Below are positions 1 to 10,276 of a stretch of 64,000 nt of DNA, piece by piece. Both the position numbers and the translations under genes were made by a program. Source of the DNA: Breviolum minutum Mf 1.05b.01 (taxonomy: Eukaryota > Sar > Dinophyceae > Suessiales > Symbiodiniaceae); contig DF239532.1 in NCBI GenBank assembly GCA_000507305.1, forward strand, positions 140,927 through 204,926, written 5' to 3'. Position 1 is the stretch's first letter, and each line of letters begins with the position of its first letter. The notes beneath the pieces were generated by a model. That model was not told the DNA's origin. It worked only from the letters and a program-made list of their open reading frames with translations, and did no database searches.

Positions 1-1
1 G

Positions 2-68
2 TTGGATGCCAAGCTCTGGGACCTGAGGCTTGGTGAAAAGCTGGATGCTTGGAACTTCAACAAACCAG
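2..68 (+). CDS. Partial exon at left edge, WD-repeat-like
   Basis: The frame beginning at base 2 is open and reads LDAKLWDLRLGEKL, resembling the end of a WD40 blade (x-LWDLR-x-G). It ends at a CAG|GTGCTG donor in phase 1. A following exon starting at 210 (acceptor tttgcaaag) begins with the two bases needed to complete the codon and stays open for about 35 codons (GPGKFAKDHSFLRV...). The WD assignment rests on a single blade and is an inference. The upstream part lies outside the window. Confidence 0.45.
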
Positions 69-209
69 GTGCTGTGATGATCTGTAGATTTCGGACGGAA
101 AAACAGAACGACCCATATTCCTGAATACGTATGTACTGACTGTACTTTCATCACATGAATGGAAAGCTGGAAAGTACTCTTGCTAATCACATGTCTTCTG
201 TTTGCAAAG

Positions 210-316
210 AGGGACCTGGCAAATTTGCTAAAGACCACAGCTTTTTACGTGTCATTTGTTATGCAAAATGTTGGTTGATGCTTGATGTGCAGAAGATGGT
301 CCAATGCCCACCAGCG
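210..316 (+). CDS. Exon following the edge exon, function unknown
   Basis: The acceptor is tcttctgtttgcaaag|AG. The frame is phase-compatible with the exon ending at 68. It stays open through GPGKFAKDHSFLRVICYAK to a TAG at about 316. Several GT dinucleotides before the stop could be the donor, so the right end is not fixed. The peptide is basic and Cys-containing. No family is recognised. Confidence 0.35.
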
Positions 317-821
317 TAGCTGCTGCACTGGCAGCACAGGCCTGGATGCTTTGTACACATGTACAAACAGAGATGTAGAAGCGTAGCCGATGCAGCTGAA
401 TGTGGCTGAGTGCAGTCCTATGATGCTTTGCCTTTAAAGCAATGTTTTTGAAATAAGACAGGTTCTTACCCACGGCTTCTGCTTCTTATCCACGACTGTG
501 GGGTTTTTACCTGCGACCCAAAGGTCTCTTATTCACGGCTGTTTCCAAAATTTTTGAAATCAGCGGTGGACAAAGTGCAGCCTTTTACTGTCACGCACAC
601 ACACACACAATTGGACACACGTCTAGCTACATTTGCCACACAGGCACCTAGTGTGTTGTTGGATCGGGTTCTACTTCACACTTTCTCAAAGTGTCAGCAC
701 ACGCTACAGGCGATGGGCTTTGCAAATGGAGTTCTTCCAAGGGATGAAGGACACACCAAAATCCCAGCAGAGCAAGCAGACCATGTAGGATTGCTGCATA
801 TTGCTGCATACTCTTGTTAAG

Positions 822-990
822 TTTGCGTGAACCATCGTTTACAACGCCGAAAACCAATGTGGAGCCTGAAATTGGATCCCATGAGATTCATCTTTGGAAG
901 TCGTCATTTGCCGATTCCATGTCAGTTTTCGGGAGGGTTTTGGATCATAAGAATTCATTCAGCATTCTTGAGCCTCTTGATGGAGTTCAC
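822..990 (+). CDS. Exon, unknown protein
   Basis: After the acceptor cttgttaag the frame TTG CGT GAA CCA is open for about 65 codons. It includes EIGSHEIHLWKSSFADSM and DHKNSFSILEPLDG. Codon use is balanced and favours ordinary residues. The donor is uncertain: GTCGGA near 991 is one choice, GTTTTG near 937 another. HEIHLWK again recalls a WD-type blade, which would agree with the left-edge exon, but this is weak. Confidence 0.4.
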
Positions 991-1045
991 GTCGGAATAG
1001 CATTAGCATTACGTTGAAATGTGGTTTATGGGTGCGTTGATTCAG

Positions 1046-1164
1046 GAAAAATACACCAAATGCAAGCCGACATACATTTACTTTTTGTCTACCACCCGAA
1101 TGTGATAGAAATCGACATTCGAGAGGAAGTCAAAGAAACCCACCTACGGAACTGCTCATGTCAG
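1046..1164 (+). CDS. Exon, unknown protein
   Basis: The acceptor is gttgattcag|GA and the donor CAG|GTGCAC. The single good frame (phase 1 in, phase 0 out) encodes 39 residues, including KIHQMQADIHLLFVYHP and EIDIREEVKETHL. The strongly charged second half and intact frame favour coding. No family is recognised. Confidence 0.5.
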
Positions 1165-1281
1165 GTGCACGTGCCTTCCATGCCATCAGTCTCAGTTCAG
1201 AGTTCAGAGATGTCCAAAGTCTTTACACAGTCTTGCACTAGATGTTGCTGACTTGCCGCTCTTCTACGCTCGACCACCTAG

Positions 1282-1351
1282 TTCAGAGAAGGCTCCAGAC
1301 ATGTGCAAGAGCTGTTGCGATGACAGAGAATACATCCTAGACCTGAAATGA
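1282..1351 (+). CDS. Probable terminal exon with Cys cluster
   Basis: The acceptor ctcgaccacctag precedes a frame reading SEKAPDMCKSCCDDREYILD and then TGA at 1349-1351. No donor GT lies inside the exon, so it may be the 3' end of the left-edge gene. Another frame (FREGSRHVQELLR) is shorter. CKSCCDD could be metal-binding, but no known domain is claimed. Confidence 0.45.
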
Positions 1352-2041
1352 CAAGCCGGAAGCTACGATTAATATACCTTGTCGATACCATAGTATGCAT
1401 GCTGCATTCACATCAAAATAAGATATTCTAGATGAATATGTGTATATATTTTTATATATACACATTCTATACATATACCTATATATATACACATGTATAT
1501 AAATATCATATTGTTCCAAATTACAATCATGTCAAACATTAAATGGCATGCAAAGAGTGGATTGAACGAACACACTCAATCGGCGGCCTTGACGGCAAGC
1601 GCCTTGAATCAAGTCCTAACTGCTCAGAGGCCTTGTGAACTGCTGAAAAAACGTAGAAGTTGTGCAAGGAATAGATTTGCAATGATTCGCACTTGCAAAG
1701 TGACGAGTAGGTTTTGGACATCAGTGCAGAAGATCTCCACCTTGTTTGCAAAAAGACTGAATCAGAGCACTTGAGCAACAACTCATGGCTGATCCAAAGT
1801 CTTCAAGAACTTGAAGTGTTGGCAGATGCCGTTTCATCCATATTTTACATGTTCCTAGAGACATCTTGAACTGATGATGTGCATTGTCAGTTGTGAAAAC
1901 TGGATGGGGAGCCACAAACATGGCTCGTTTTTGGTTGTTTGGGACATCAAAATTGGTTGGAGTGACAACCTGGATTTTTGTTGATATCACGATGTTGTAC
2001 CACCAGAGTTGTTCGTTCGCCTCTGAGTTCACTGGCTCCAG
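1352..2041. other. AT-rich non-coding stretch
   Basis: No exon is well supported here. The stretch holds a near-perfect inverted repeat at 1434-1467 (GTGTATATAT, TTTT loop, ATATATACAC) within a TA-rich tract. A minus-strand open frame at 1721-2032 is noted among the rejected items. Confidence 0.5.
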
Positions 2042-2136
2042 GCTCTGCTAATGGCTTGTTCCACTGGGCAATGGATCGAGGTCGAGTGATGCTGTGCTGT
2101 AGGAAGCATGTGCAAGATTCGATTCAAGGGCTTAAG
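2042..2136 (+). CDS. Exon, unknown protein
   Basis: The acceptor is ctggctccag|GC. The frame encodes SANGLFHWAMDRGRVMLCC and QDSIQGLK and stops at 2137 unless spliced. The best donor is non-canonical: AAG|GATGCT, a GA donor of the kind seen elsewhere in this window. A second frame over the right half (GLRMLKGRPFFVSSSGS, with a GTAGAT donor near 2212) is an alternative. Confidence 0.35.
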
Positions 2137-2393
2137 GATGCTTAAGGGAAGGCCGTTTTTCGTGTCATCTTCTGGAAGCATCAGCACTGCCCCAGAGGAT
2201 GCTGACTACGGTAGATCACACATTGTTGGTTTTCCATGGTGTGAATGGCAATTGCTTTGAGTTTTAGCTTATGCAATGTTGAAGAAAATCAAGCCATCGA
2301 CAGTTGACCATTGTTTTTTGATGAAATTTGGTTTCTGTTCTAAAGCCCTGTGGTGCTGAGACATACTGACTCCTTGTCACTTGCTGCAACCAG

Positions 2394-2447
2394 ATCTTGC
2401 CGAATGGCCCGCAATGCTTGGAGTCACTACTTGCTGAATCTATGCAA
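2394..2447 (+). CDS. 54-base exon, unknown protein
   Basis: The exon is bounded by ttgctgcaaccag| and |GTATAGG. It is exactly 18 codons, phase 0 to 0: ILPNGPQCLESLLAESMQ. A GC-rich exon-like stretch follows after aggcaag| at 2551 (TCAHAAPGWLLAQQG), in compatible phase. Confidence 0.5.
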
Positions 2448-3248
2448 GTATAGGCTGTTAAAGGCAAGCGCCTAGGATTCCTTCCAATGAGACATCGTGA
2501 GATATGAGATGATATGAGCAGATTCAGGTATTCAAAGTCGCAATGACTTGACAGGCAAGACCTGTGCCCATGCCGCACCTGGGTGGCTCCTTGCCCAGCA
2601 GGGCGCCGCGGCAGGCCGGCAGTTCTGAGTTGCAGACTTGTTTTTGTTTGTTTCCGTCATACCTTCTTTGAATGAGCCTGTTTTCTTTTCACTCAATTTG
2701 TATATGATAATAAACCAATATAAGTTAGGTACATACTTATGCTCCATACTGCAAAGAAGTTATTTATCAAAAACAAATGTAGATGTACGTAGGTCTTTTA
2801 TTTATCAAAAACACACAAGGCAGACATGTCGTACGGTTGGAAACATGTGTGGCCACTTTGGGGCAAGTATACCTAAACCCGGCGTACTGAGCGAGTGAAG
2901 ATGTTTTCAACTTGTGTTTAAGACGAAAAGATGATGTAAATGATATATTGCAATAGTATATGGATCATATGTGTATTGCCTGTGCACACAAAGAATCAAA
3001 AATTCTATGTGTACTGTGGTGTTGAGACCTTCCGATTTCATGCGTGGTCAATCCACTCTAACCCACTCAAGCCAATCATTGTATCGAGATATCAGCTAAA
3101 TAAATCAGTCAGCGATAGGCCCGCGTGGGCTTCGCACCAGCATCTCGAAACGGAGGGTTGCAAGTCTCACAGATGCTTACTTTTGTACAAAATTCTGGAA
3201 CCAAGAGCCAGGGCCAGAAATAGGGCTTATAGTGAATTGAATTGATAG

Positions 3249-3463
3249 ATTTTTGTTGCCCTCGGCGTTTGCAAAATGAACCTGGAACTGCTTCCGGCTC
3301 TCCTTGCGACTCAAGAATCATTTGGAAGGCTTCAGCCCAGCGCTTTTGGCACAGCGCACTGCTTCCAGGCAGTGTTGTGCTTTTGGCACATATGTGGGGT
3401 TCTCAAGACTGCCTCGCTGCAGTCTCGCACTGCGCGAATCATATGCCCCATTTTCATTTCCTT
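3249..3463 (+). CDS. GC-rich exon, frame uncertain
   Basis: The acceptor is gaattgatag| and there is a consensus donor TT|GTAAGT at 3464. All three plus frames are open over much of the stretch. The one reading MNLELLPALLATQESFGRL then TAHCFQAVLCFWHICG runs from the acceptor to the donor without a stop and is preferred. The exon itself is better supported than its frame. Confidence 0.45.
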
Positions 3464-3849
3464 GTAAGTACTTAGTTTGCGAGGCTTGCAAGGCTTGCAA
3501 GAATGTCACGTGCATTGTAAGGGATTTGTCTACTTGCTTCAGTGAAATTGCAGCTGTTTTTATTGCATTGATTCGTATTGTTTGTCTAAGTCTGAAGCTT
3601 CCCAGCAATTGCACCTGTTTGGCTAAGGGCACGCAGACAGGTGGGGCCCTGCAGACTGAGTGTTTCATGTTCACAGGAAGCATGCAAGATGTTTGTTTTC
3701 CGGCAAAGTGATTGGCTCAATAGACTCCATCTAGCATGCAGCATTCACAAATGCACGGTGTGAAGCAAACATTTTCCTTGCCACTTTGTGTGTGTATGCG
3801 TGAGTAAAGATGTGTGAGATACCGTAAGGATGATGACTGCTCTTGGCAG

Positions 3850-4027
3850 TTATTCACGCGTGTTCTGTTTTTCGGTTGAGCAGCGTCCTTTGATTTTTTC
3901 ACGGGCGGCAAGGTGCGCCTGCATCACTTGGTCAAGCAACGGGCAAGGCTGGTACCTCCATGACGTAGAAAAGTTTTACGGATCTTTGACCAGCAAACTC
4001 ACCAAGTTGCTTATGCAACTTTTTTGA
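3850..4027 (+). CDS. Exon, unknown protein
   Basis: The acceptor ttggcag is followed by a 58-codon frame ending in TGA: YSRVFCFSVEQRPLIF, then CACITWSSNGQGWYLHDVEK. A possible donor GTAGAA lies at the VEK position (about 3965). Aromatic and charged residues are evenly spread. No domain is recognised. Confidence 0.45.
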
Positions 4028-4106
4028 AAGTAACATTCCATTTCTCATCAATGTGACGCAGGTTTTATGCGCACATAAAGCATTGAAACTGCACTCCTGT
4101 AGTTCT

Positions 4107-4164
<58 letters not shown>

Positions 4165-4197
4165 GAACAACAACAACAACAACAACAACAACGACAA
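4107..4197. repeat. (CAA)n microsatellite
   Basis: About 29 CAA/ACA triplets with interruptions (AAG near 4163, ACG near 4192). The complementary strand reads as polyvaline in one frame, which is an artefact of the repeat. Confidence 0.95.
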
Positions 4198-4261
4198 ATT
4201 TCGATTTCGATCTCTCTGAGTGATTTGGTTTTGTCACCGTGGGACTTTGCCTATCTGTCAG

Positions 4262-4326
4262 GTCTTTGACACAAGCCAGAGTTACCCATGCACAACACCT
4301 AGCTGAAGTTGATGGTGATCTGGCAG
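4262..4326 (+). CDS. 65-base exon, unknown protein
   Basis: The acceptor is gcctatctgtcag|G and the donor GGCAG|GTTTAC. The frame SLTQARVTHAQHLAEVDGDL is open and would stay open to 4359 (LQRTEGLLKA-stop) if the donor were not used. The residues look helical, but no domain is assigned. Confidence 0.5.
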
Positions 4327-4506
4327 GTTTACAACGTACGGAAGGACTGCTCAAAGCTTGAAAACAACAGTTTGCCCGGAAGCCTCTTTTTACTGGATAT
4401 AACACAATATATTAAACTTTAAAAGATGTATAAGATGTTGTATAAGTATGAAAGTGTACACAAACACACATGGTATGGCATGGGCATGGGATTCTGTTCT
4501 CTGAAG

Positions 4507-4588
4507 CTAACGTGACGACAAAATCATGGCCAACCATCCTGCCCGAAAACGACGGGAGGACTGTTCAAAACTTTGATGAAACAGGAAG
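4507..4588 (+). CDS. 82-base exon, unknown protein
   Basis: The exon lies between ctgttctctgaag| and GGAAG|GTAAAT. The frame encodes NVTTKSWPTILPENDGRTVQ, then NFDETG. It contains an N-glycosylation-type NVT, consistent with but not proof of a secreted region. Both splice sites are good. Confidence 0.55.
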
Positions 4589-5050
4589 GTAAATAAACAA
4601 AAAGCTTGAATCAACGTCGCGCAGTCGTTTGGGACATGTTTGGAATCTCAAGTAAGACTCGCATCAGGAGTATCTAGACATCACTTGTACATGCCAAACT
4701 TTGCGGTTAGACTCTTTCGTTTGTGGCGTAGTAGCGTTACCTCTGGGGCCACAAGGATCCTTTTAAATGTGCCATGATTCCCACCCGAAAGGATGTGTTT
4801 GGTGGCACACTCGAATTTTGCAGCCAGGTGATGTGCAGCCAACGGGTCTTGGAAAAATTTGGGCTGTCCGCCACAGGACTCATCATAGTACAGTACTACA
4901 GTATGAGAAGTCATGAAAAGTTAACAAGCAGGGCTCTACCAATTCAAGTCCAGATGTTTTGCAACATGATGATGTATCGTTCCGAATCAGCTTATTTGGT
5001 CCTCTTTGACTGCTTTCTAATCTTTTCTCCCTTTCTGATGCTTTCTGCAG

Positions 5051-5096
5051 GACTTTAAGTGTTCTAGAAGATGCTGTCGAGGCTGGAGCCTTGGCG
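5051..5096 (+). CDS. Short exon, helical repeat-like
   Basis: A strong acceptor (ccctttctgatgctttctgcag|G) precedes TLSVLEDAVEAGALAVLRF-stop. A donor GCG|GTGCTT at 5097 would trim the last residues. The segment recalls a helix of ARM/HEAT-type repeats (xxAVEAGALxxL). One helix is too little for a firm call. Confidence 0.5.
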
Positions 5097-5433
5097 GTGC
5101 TTAGATTTTGACTCCTCAATGATACGCTCAAATTTTTGTATTTTTTCTGTGTGATTGCAATTAGATATTCTTCCATATTCTTCCTACTTTAGTGCATTTT
5201 CGCCGTTTCGCGTGTAGGGTTTCGCCGAGCGGTATGTATGTATGCGGTATGTATGCGTACTTCCTCGCGCTGTTGAAAAAGCCTTCGGCCTTTGGGGCCT
5301 TTGGGTCCGGCCAAGTTTCAAACGTCGCCGTCGTGACAGTTGTGATCTGTGATCACCAAATTTTGTTTGCATGACTCATGACCTTCATTTTGCTTGCATG
5401 CGCTTCATGTTTTTTTCATTTTTCACTTGGAAG

Positions 5434-5607
5434 GAACGTAGCCTTGGGCCTTGGACCGGCTCTTTGTCAAACATGTCAGAGAAGCCATCTTATTTTTGCG
5501 GCCCAATGAATGGGCTATACAGCGACAATGAAAAGGAACCACCGGATCTTGCCTCTACACTTGCAATCTTTCATCCTGCGTATCCTCAGAAGCTTCGCAT
5601 AGATACT
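5434..5607 (+). CDS. 58-codon exon, unknown protein
   Basis: The acceptor cattttcacttggaag| has a long T tract upstream, and the donor is ACT|GTATGC. The frame is phase 0 to 0: ERSLGPWTGSLSNMSEKPSY, then FCGPMNGLYSDNEKEPP and LASTLAIFHPAYPQKLRI. Codon use is even and the other frames are poorer. It carries one NMS glycosylation-type site. No family is recognised. Confidence 0.6.
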
Positions 5608-5949
5608 GTATGCCTGCCTCCTAGTGCACATGCCCCATAAAACTCAAGAAAACTGCTGAGTTGATTGTACTTGCAGTCCACAGTGCAAAGTGATCCCACC
5701 CAATCACTGCAGACAAATGGGGTGCACAAAGATTGGGAGAATGACTTTGATTGGTCAAGGCTCTGGGACTCTGTGAGGATGTGATAGGATGTGAGGACTC
5801 CGAGAATCATGAACGGATTGAATACATGTCACGTGTGTAGGCCTGCATCCACCGCTTCTCTCAGAGAAAGTGACCTGGTATCAGGAACTATCAGGATGTA
5901 TCAGGTTGAGTTTTTTTTTCTTTTTCCTTTCTTGGCTTGTTGCCGCCAG

Positions 5950-6058
5950 GCCCACTTCTGAGAACTATACAAGTCCTCACAAGCGCCATCCTCGCCCGAG
6001 TGACATTGACAGACGTCATTTGGTCTGGGTGCTCAGACAGTCCCTAGCATATACCGAT
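5950..6058 (+). CDS. Exon with very strong acceptor, frame ambiguous
   Basis: The acceptor gttgccgccag follows a roughly 25-base pyrimidine tract. Two frames are open. PTSENYTSPHKRHPRPSDID runs to a GTGTAC donor at 6059. PLLRTIQVLTSAILARVTL ends at a TAG near 6045, with a possible GTCATT donor before it. Confidence 0.5.
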
Positions 6059-6296
6059 GTGTACCGTACCGTACACATTAGATCAGATCCCTTTGGAATT
6101 AGAATCATTGTCAGACAATGTGCCATTTCTGTCTTGCGAGTTCAGATGTGGTAGCATGGCACTGAGTGGTGCTTCATATTATGTACATGGATGTATAGCA
6201 GGAGTAGTTCGGAGCTCGCACTCGGACCATATTTGTAGAATACAGAATATAATATGATACATTTATACCAATTTATATATTATATCTTGTATCCAG

Positions 6297-6443
6297 GATT
6301 TGAGTTGCGGCAATCAAGATTCTGAGCCTCAGGATCTTGAGTACCACGGCATCTACTCCGAAAGCCGGTGTGACATGCAGGTCACCCAGATGCAATGTGT
6401 TGTATGTGTGGAGCAAGAGGATAGAGACAGCGTGCTCCGCTAA
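6297..6443 (+). CDS. Exon with RING-like Cys-x2-Cys end
   Basis: From the acceptor cttgtatccag|, the frame is open for 48 codons: DLSCGNQDSEPQDLEYHG, IYSESRCDMQVTQMQ, then CVVCVEQEDRDSVLR and TAA. CVVC plus an acidic stretch ending in VLR matches the first half of many RING-HC fingers. The remaining Cys/His ligands would have to come from a following exon. A GC donor just before the stop (C|GCTAAG) or GTGCTC is possible. The zinc-binding half was not found downstream, so the RING call is tentative. Confidence 0.5.
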   Translation, partial: DLSCGNQDSEPQDLEYHGIYSESRCDMQVTQMQCVVCVEQEDRDSVLR

Positions 6444-6989
6444 GCCTGTTTGATCCCATAAGGTTACCGTCTTTCTTTCGGCTTGTGCATGTACTCCTGA
6501 GTAAGCAAAGAGCTTTAATGAAAATGGACACACTTGCTTGAGGAATAGGGCGCGTGGATTTGCGAACAAGAATACGTACACGTTAGTGCAAGCCTGGAGT
6601 TTATAGTTTAGAAAAGCAGAGTGTCTTTCGCAAACATGGCCAGGATGCCATGGTCTCGAACATGCTCAAGGAGGCACATTTTCCCAATTATAGTTGGAGT
6701 GTAGGAGCAATGTGTGCAATATTGTGCAAAAAGCAAGACCCCAGAGATGAGGAAAGGTCATAGACAAACATGACAAGCGTCAACTCATGAGCAAAGATTT
6801 GAGGTTGTTGCTGTTCTCTTCTCCTGTATTGTAAGATGAGCAGGTTCCTAGGACTAGGGCAGGTGGACTGCTGACGAAGCACAGGATTTTGAGGACATCA
6901 ATCATCGAAAATTCACGCAGATCTTATTTTCAGTGTCTATAGATATTTCAAGTTTCAACATGCTTTGGAACCCGTAGGGTAGATTCCAG

Positions 6990-7483
6990 GGATCACCGAA
7001 GTCTCCAAAGTGTACTCTGCCCTGCGGCAGGCTATGGCAAGGCGAGAGATCTTTGAGTCCACCCACGAAGAGTTGCTCAGCCGAACAACGTTTGACATGT
7101 TGTACATGTCGAACTCGCTCGTGGGAGATGGGATCAGAATCTTGGAAAACACAGAACCTGCCTCTTGCAATAATCAAGACCGATCGAACCCGCAGTTTAT
7201 GAATTCCAATTTCTGTGGCTGATACACCACTAACAATCCATAACACACCAACACATGATACGAAAGCATGCCGTGCCTTTTCTGAAAGCTTCCTGAGAGC
7301 ATTGAATACAATAACCATAAAGAACCAGAGACTGACGTAGAATGGGATGGCAAAACAACACGAGAAAGCCACTGCCTCCTTTGGGCGATTTGACGGCATC
7401 AACATGTTTGAATTATGCAGGGGACAGTATATTCAAAGAATTGCAAAGATATACAAAGCACTACAAGATATGGAAGTTGTTTT
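6990..7483 (+). CDS. Two-exon chain, unknown protein
   Basis: Exon 6990-7120 runs from attccag| to CTC|GTGGGA. Its frame gives ITEVSKVYSALRQAMARRE, then FESTHEELLSRTTFDMLYMS. Exon 7341-7483 runs from gactgacgtag| to TT|GTAAGG, with NGMAKQHEKATASFGRFDG then ELCRGQYIQRIAKIYKAL. The phases agree (0 across the 220-base GT-AG intron) and both frames have ordinary codon use. The result is about 91 residues, mostly helical and basic. No family is recognised. This is among the better models at the left. Confidence 0.65.
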
Positions 7484-7852
7484 GTAAGGCTTCTCTTGCA
7501 AGAATTACATCAAAACGCTGCAATTCGTTCTTAAGCCATCCTCATGATGAGTATCCCCAGACTTTTGCGTGAAGGTTCCAGCTTCCTTTGCCCTGTGTGT
7601 CATGGCTGCAATTAGATGTGTGGGGTAGACTTTCGGCAGAAGTCACTGGAGAGCCAATGTCACAATGTTTAAATAGGTCTGAGCACTTTATGTGACGTTC
7701 CTCTGGTCGGCTTGGATGGGAGTGGCTCCCGGTAGCTGCAATTCACAGAGTATGTCATTAGGAGTAGCAAGATTCAGATGAAGAGAGTTGCTTCAGCAGG
7801 GTCCAAAAATATCCAAGAATAGTGATCTTGCTGTTCAGCATTTCTTTTCCAG

Positions 7853-7956
7853 AGACCGAAGGGTCGCTGAAGGGTGCAGTTCACTGTGATTTTGAAGTGA
7901 TCTTGCCCGTCACGATGAGGCGGTTTTTACGGCTGGAGCTTTGGGCACTGCCCTGA
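7853..7956 (+). CDS. Exon, unknown protein
   Basis: A strong acceptor (cagcatttcttttccag|AG) precedes the only long frame: TEGSLKGAVHCDFEVILPV, then TMRRFLRLELWALP-stop. A donor GTGATC inside it (near 7896) may end the exon earlier. Confidence 0.5.
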
Positions 7957-8030
7957 GAATTGGTGTGCATGATATGCGTATGACTGTATGACTGTACGAT
8001 ATATTTGCGCATTGTGAATCTTCCCCCCAG

Positions 8031-8092
8031 CTTTATCCCTGCTCCTGAGTGCCTTAGATGATCTTAGAGGGGCATATCCTGAAAGATCCTGA
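8031..8092 (+). CDS. Short exon, unknown protein
   Basis: The acceptor gaatcttccccccag is followed by LSLLLSALDDLRGAYPERS and TGA. No clear GT donor lies before the stop. The same two-base phase is used as in the 7853 exon. Confidence 0.4.
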
Positions 8093-8255
8093 GCGTCGCT
8101 GCTTTAGTTGTGTTCTTTTGCTCTGTAAAGCATGCTCCAGCAACGAGTAGGGCCAAGGGGGCCAAGGAGCAAGGAGCAAGGAGACATGAAGCAGCCAGCT
8201 GCGCTTTCTTTCAGCGATTGATATGTTGCTACATACTTGCGACACAAGATGCCAG

Positions 8256-8529
8256 ATAGTAAGATCAGGCTGCGTTGAGTTCCAAGGTTCTGGCAAGTCC
8301 TTCACTGTTGGTTGGCTCGCTGACCAGGACGGAGATGTGTGGCGATGGGATTCTTTTTCTGAAATGCTAGGGCTGCTAGGGTCACTTGGGATGCTTGTTC
8401 TTCACTGAATAGCAGTCCAAGCTGCGACTCTTGAAGAAGCGATTGTACTTTTGCTTAAATGGGGCACCCGAGCACTCGCAAAGAGATGCCTTGCTTGGAC
8501 AGCGTCAAGCATACAATGCGCGTCCCTGA
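8256..8529 (+). CDS. Possible two-exon chain, unknown protein
   Basis: Exon 8256-8336 (gatgccag| to GAT|GTGTGG) gives IVRSGCVEFQGSGKSFTVGW, then LADQDGD. GSGKS is P-loop-like but too isolated to call an ATPase. A second exon from 8416 (actgaatagcag|) in matching phase gives SKLRLLKKRLYFCLNGAPEH, then SQRDALLGQRQAYNARP-stop. An alternative frame of the second exon (QAATLEEAIVLLLKWGTRAL) is also open. The intron would be 79 bases. Confidence 0.45.
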
Positions 8530-8830
8530 TGTATTTGACATGCATGCTGTATATGTGACTATTCTGACTCATCTTGACACTCGATTTGGAAAGCATTTGG
8601 AAGGGTGCAGATTCCATGACTATCCTGAGCATACTGCAGGATAGTTTGTGTAGGAGTCGGGACTAGAAGTATATAGCCAGGGATTCTCACATTTTTGGAA
8701 GGCCAAAGGATTTTTGCACAGTACATCTTGATTTCGCGCTGCAAATGGAACTTTATGAAATTATATCAGTCTTTACCCTGCCTCTTGAGTGGAGTGCTGA
8801 GTTGTTTTGAGAAGTCTCAAGTTGGCTCAG

Positions 8831-9039
8831 GGCTTGATGCCTGCCCTGGCAACCAGCGTTGGGTTGCCAAGTTTTCTTGTATGGGGCACCATCAGACTGA
8901 CAATCTTATTGGACTGTCCTTTGTAAACTGCAAAGCGCAATTCATTGCGCAAGATGCATGACACATCGAGCTTTGCAAGTAAGCCGCTGTCAGATCTCAG
9001 TGGCTTGTGGCATTCCTTGCTTGGTGGTATTTGGACGCC
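8831..9039 (+). CDS. Two-exon chain encoding membrane helices
   Basis: Exon 8831-8922 (ggctcag| to CCTTT|GTAAAC) encodes GLMPALATSVGLPSFLVWG, then TIRLTILLDCP. Exon 8994-9039 or longer (agccgctgtcag|A) continues in matching phase with SQWLVAFLAWWYLDAV, then HPHIQ. Both segments are hydrophobic enough for membrane helices. The donor of the second exon is uncertain (GTGTTG at 9040; otherwise open to about 9189). Confidence 0.6.
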
Positions 9040-9248
9040 GTGTTGCATCCACACATACAAACACATGCACACTTCCGACAAGCAAAACCATCCAACTTTC
9101 CTTTTGACTTTTCGCCTCCTATCAGCAAGACCTCGACATGTTTCAGACTTTTCGCATACTGGCATGCTGTTACTGTAGATTTGCACTAGATTTGCACAGC
9201 TGCATGGGCTGACTTGAATCCGCTGGCCTTGCACTTCAAAATGCTCAG

Positions 9249-9316
9249 CACTTGCATTGGAGGTTTACATCAACCCCGACACAATTGCCAGAGCCCTGCC
9301 AGTTGGAATGCTCAGC
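9249..9316 (+). CDS. 68-base exon, unknown protein
   Basis: The acceptor is aaaatgctcag|CA and the donor AGC|GTGAGG. The frame ALALEVYINPDTIARALPVG then MLS has good codon use. It would remain open well past the donor, so the right end is uncertain. Confidence 0.5.
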
Positions 9317-9884
9317 GTGAGGGCACACACACAGCTATGTTGCCGATGTTGCAATCGACTTCAGACTATTCGCTGCCTGCACAGGCCCGTCGTGTTGTTG
9401 AAAGGTCGACAGAATCTCGAAAGATACTATACCGATACAATCCGATACAGATACATGATTACATACAGTAAATCAATGTAATTACGTATCATACATCATA
9501 TACATATCATACAAGATCACTTCAAGTTTCCAAATGTTTGGAGGGACCAGTCTCAGAACTGGTGGATCTGTTAGCATCGGGGTTCAACATGTTTAGTTTT
9601 GCAAACCAATGCAATACAAGAGTCGATAAAGAAAACGTGGCAATAAATGACGAAATGACCCAACATGAGTTCTGGTTTGTATGGTCTTGACTGCACTTCG
9701 TACCATGCCGTAAGCGACGACATTGGTTGACTGGCTTCCGGTACAGACAAACCACATCAAACCTAGAACTAAATGCATACAGGCTCATACAGGCATCATG
9801 TTGCTTTCCATGCTCAGATCGTCCTGGCAAAGTGCTGTCTTGGGTTGCGTTGGGTTGTGACACGGAGTGTTTCGCTTGCCTAAG

Positions 9885-9977
9885 GAATGGAATGAATACC
9901 TGCGTCATCATCGTGTCAATGGTCCCCGCCTTTTCGGATCTGACATGAGCGACTGGAAACGACTTGACTTGACTTGA
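9885..9977 (+). CDS. Exon ending in stop inside a pentamer repeat
   Basis: The acceptor ttcgcttgcctaag| precedes EWNEYLRHHRVNGPRLFGSD, then MSDWKRLDLT and TGA. The last codons fall in a (GACTT)4 run at 9961-9980. A minus-strand frame across this locus was considered and rejected. The exon may be terminal. Confidence 0.5.
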   Translation, partial: EWNEYLRHHRVNGPRLFGSDMSDWKRLDLT

Positions 9978-10276
9978 CTTATTTGACTTTCGGAAAGATA
10001 GAACACGATTGATCACGATTGACGAATATATAAAGGAGCCAAGGAGTCGCAGAATAGTAGCGGTTGTCACTATTTTGTGCGCATGTTCCCGATCTGGGCA
10101 AGTGTATCGAGTGCCTAAAGGCTATTCCAATTCATGCTCTGCTTTCTTCAGTGAGCATACTGGCGTTCCACACAGCGTTGCATGTTGAACGGCTTCGTAT
10201 TACTTTGCTTGCTTTGCCTGTCAACAAGTAATTATATTATATAGATTTATATAGTCTCTTTTACTTCCCCATCCAG

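Noticed and set aside
1721-2032. Minus-strand frame of about 100 codons (TKIQVVTPTNFDVPNNQKRA)
   Set aside because: The peptide looks natural, but no good minus-strand splice sites bound it and all phased chains are on plus.
3109-3190. tRNA-like B-box string (GGGTTGCAAGTC)
   Set aside because: No matching A box, stems or anticodon loop could be drawn.
6902-7405. Minus-strand frame with two hydrophobic stretches (SLWFFMVIVFNALRKLSEKA)
   Set aside because: It overlaps two plus-strand exons (6990-7120, 7341-7483) with matching phases and better splice sites. Antisense of coding DNA often looks protein-like.
9522-10070. 182-codon minus-strand open frame
   Set aside because: This length is near what chance gives in 64 kb, and the plus strand has a better-bounded exon at 9885.
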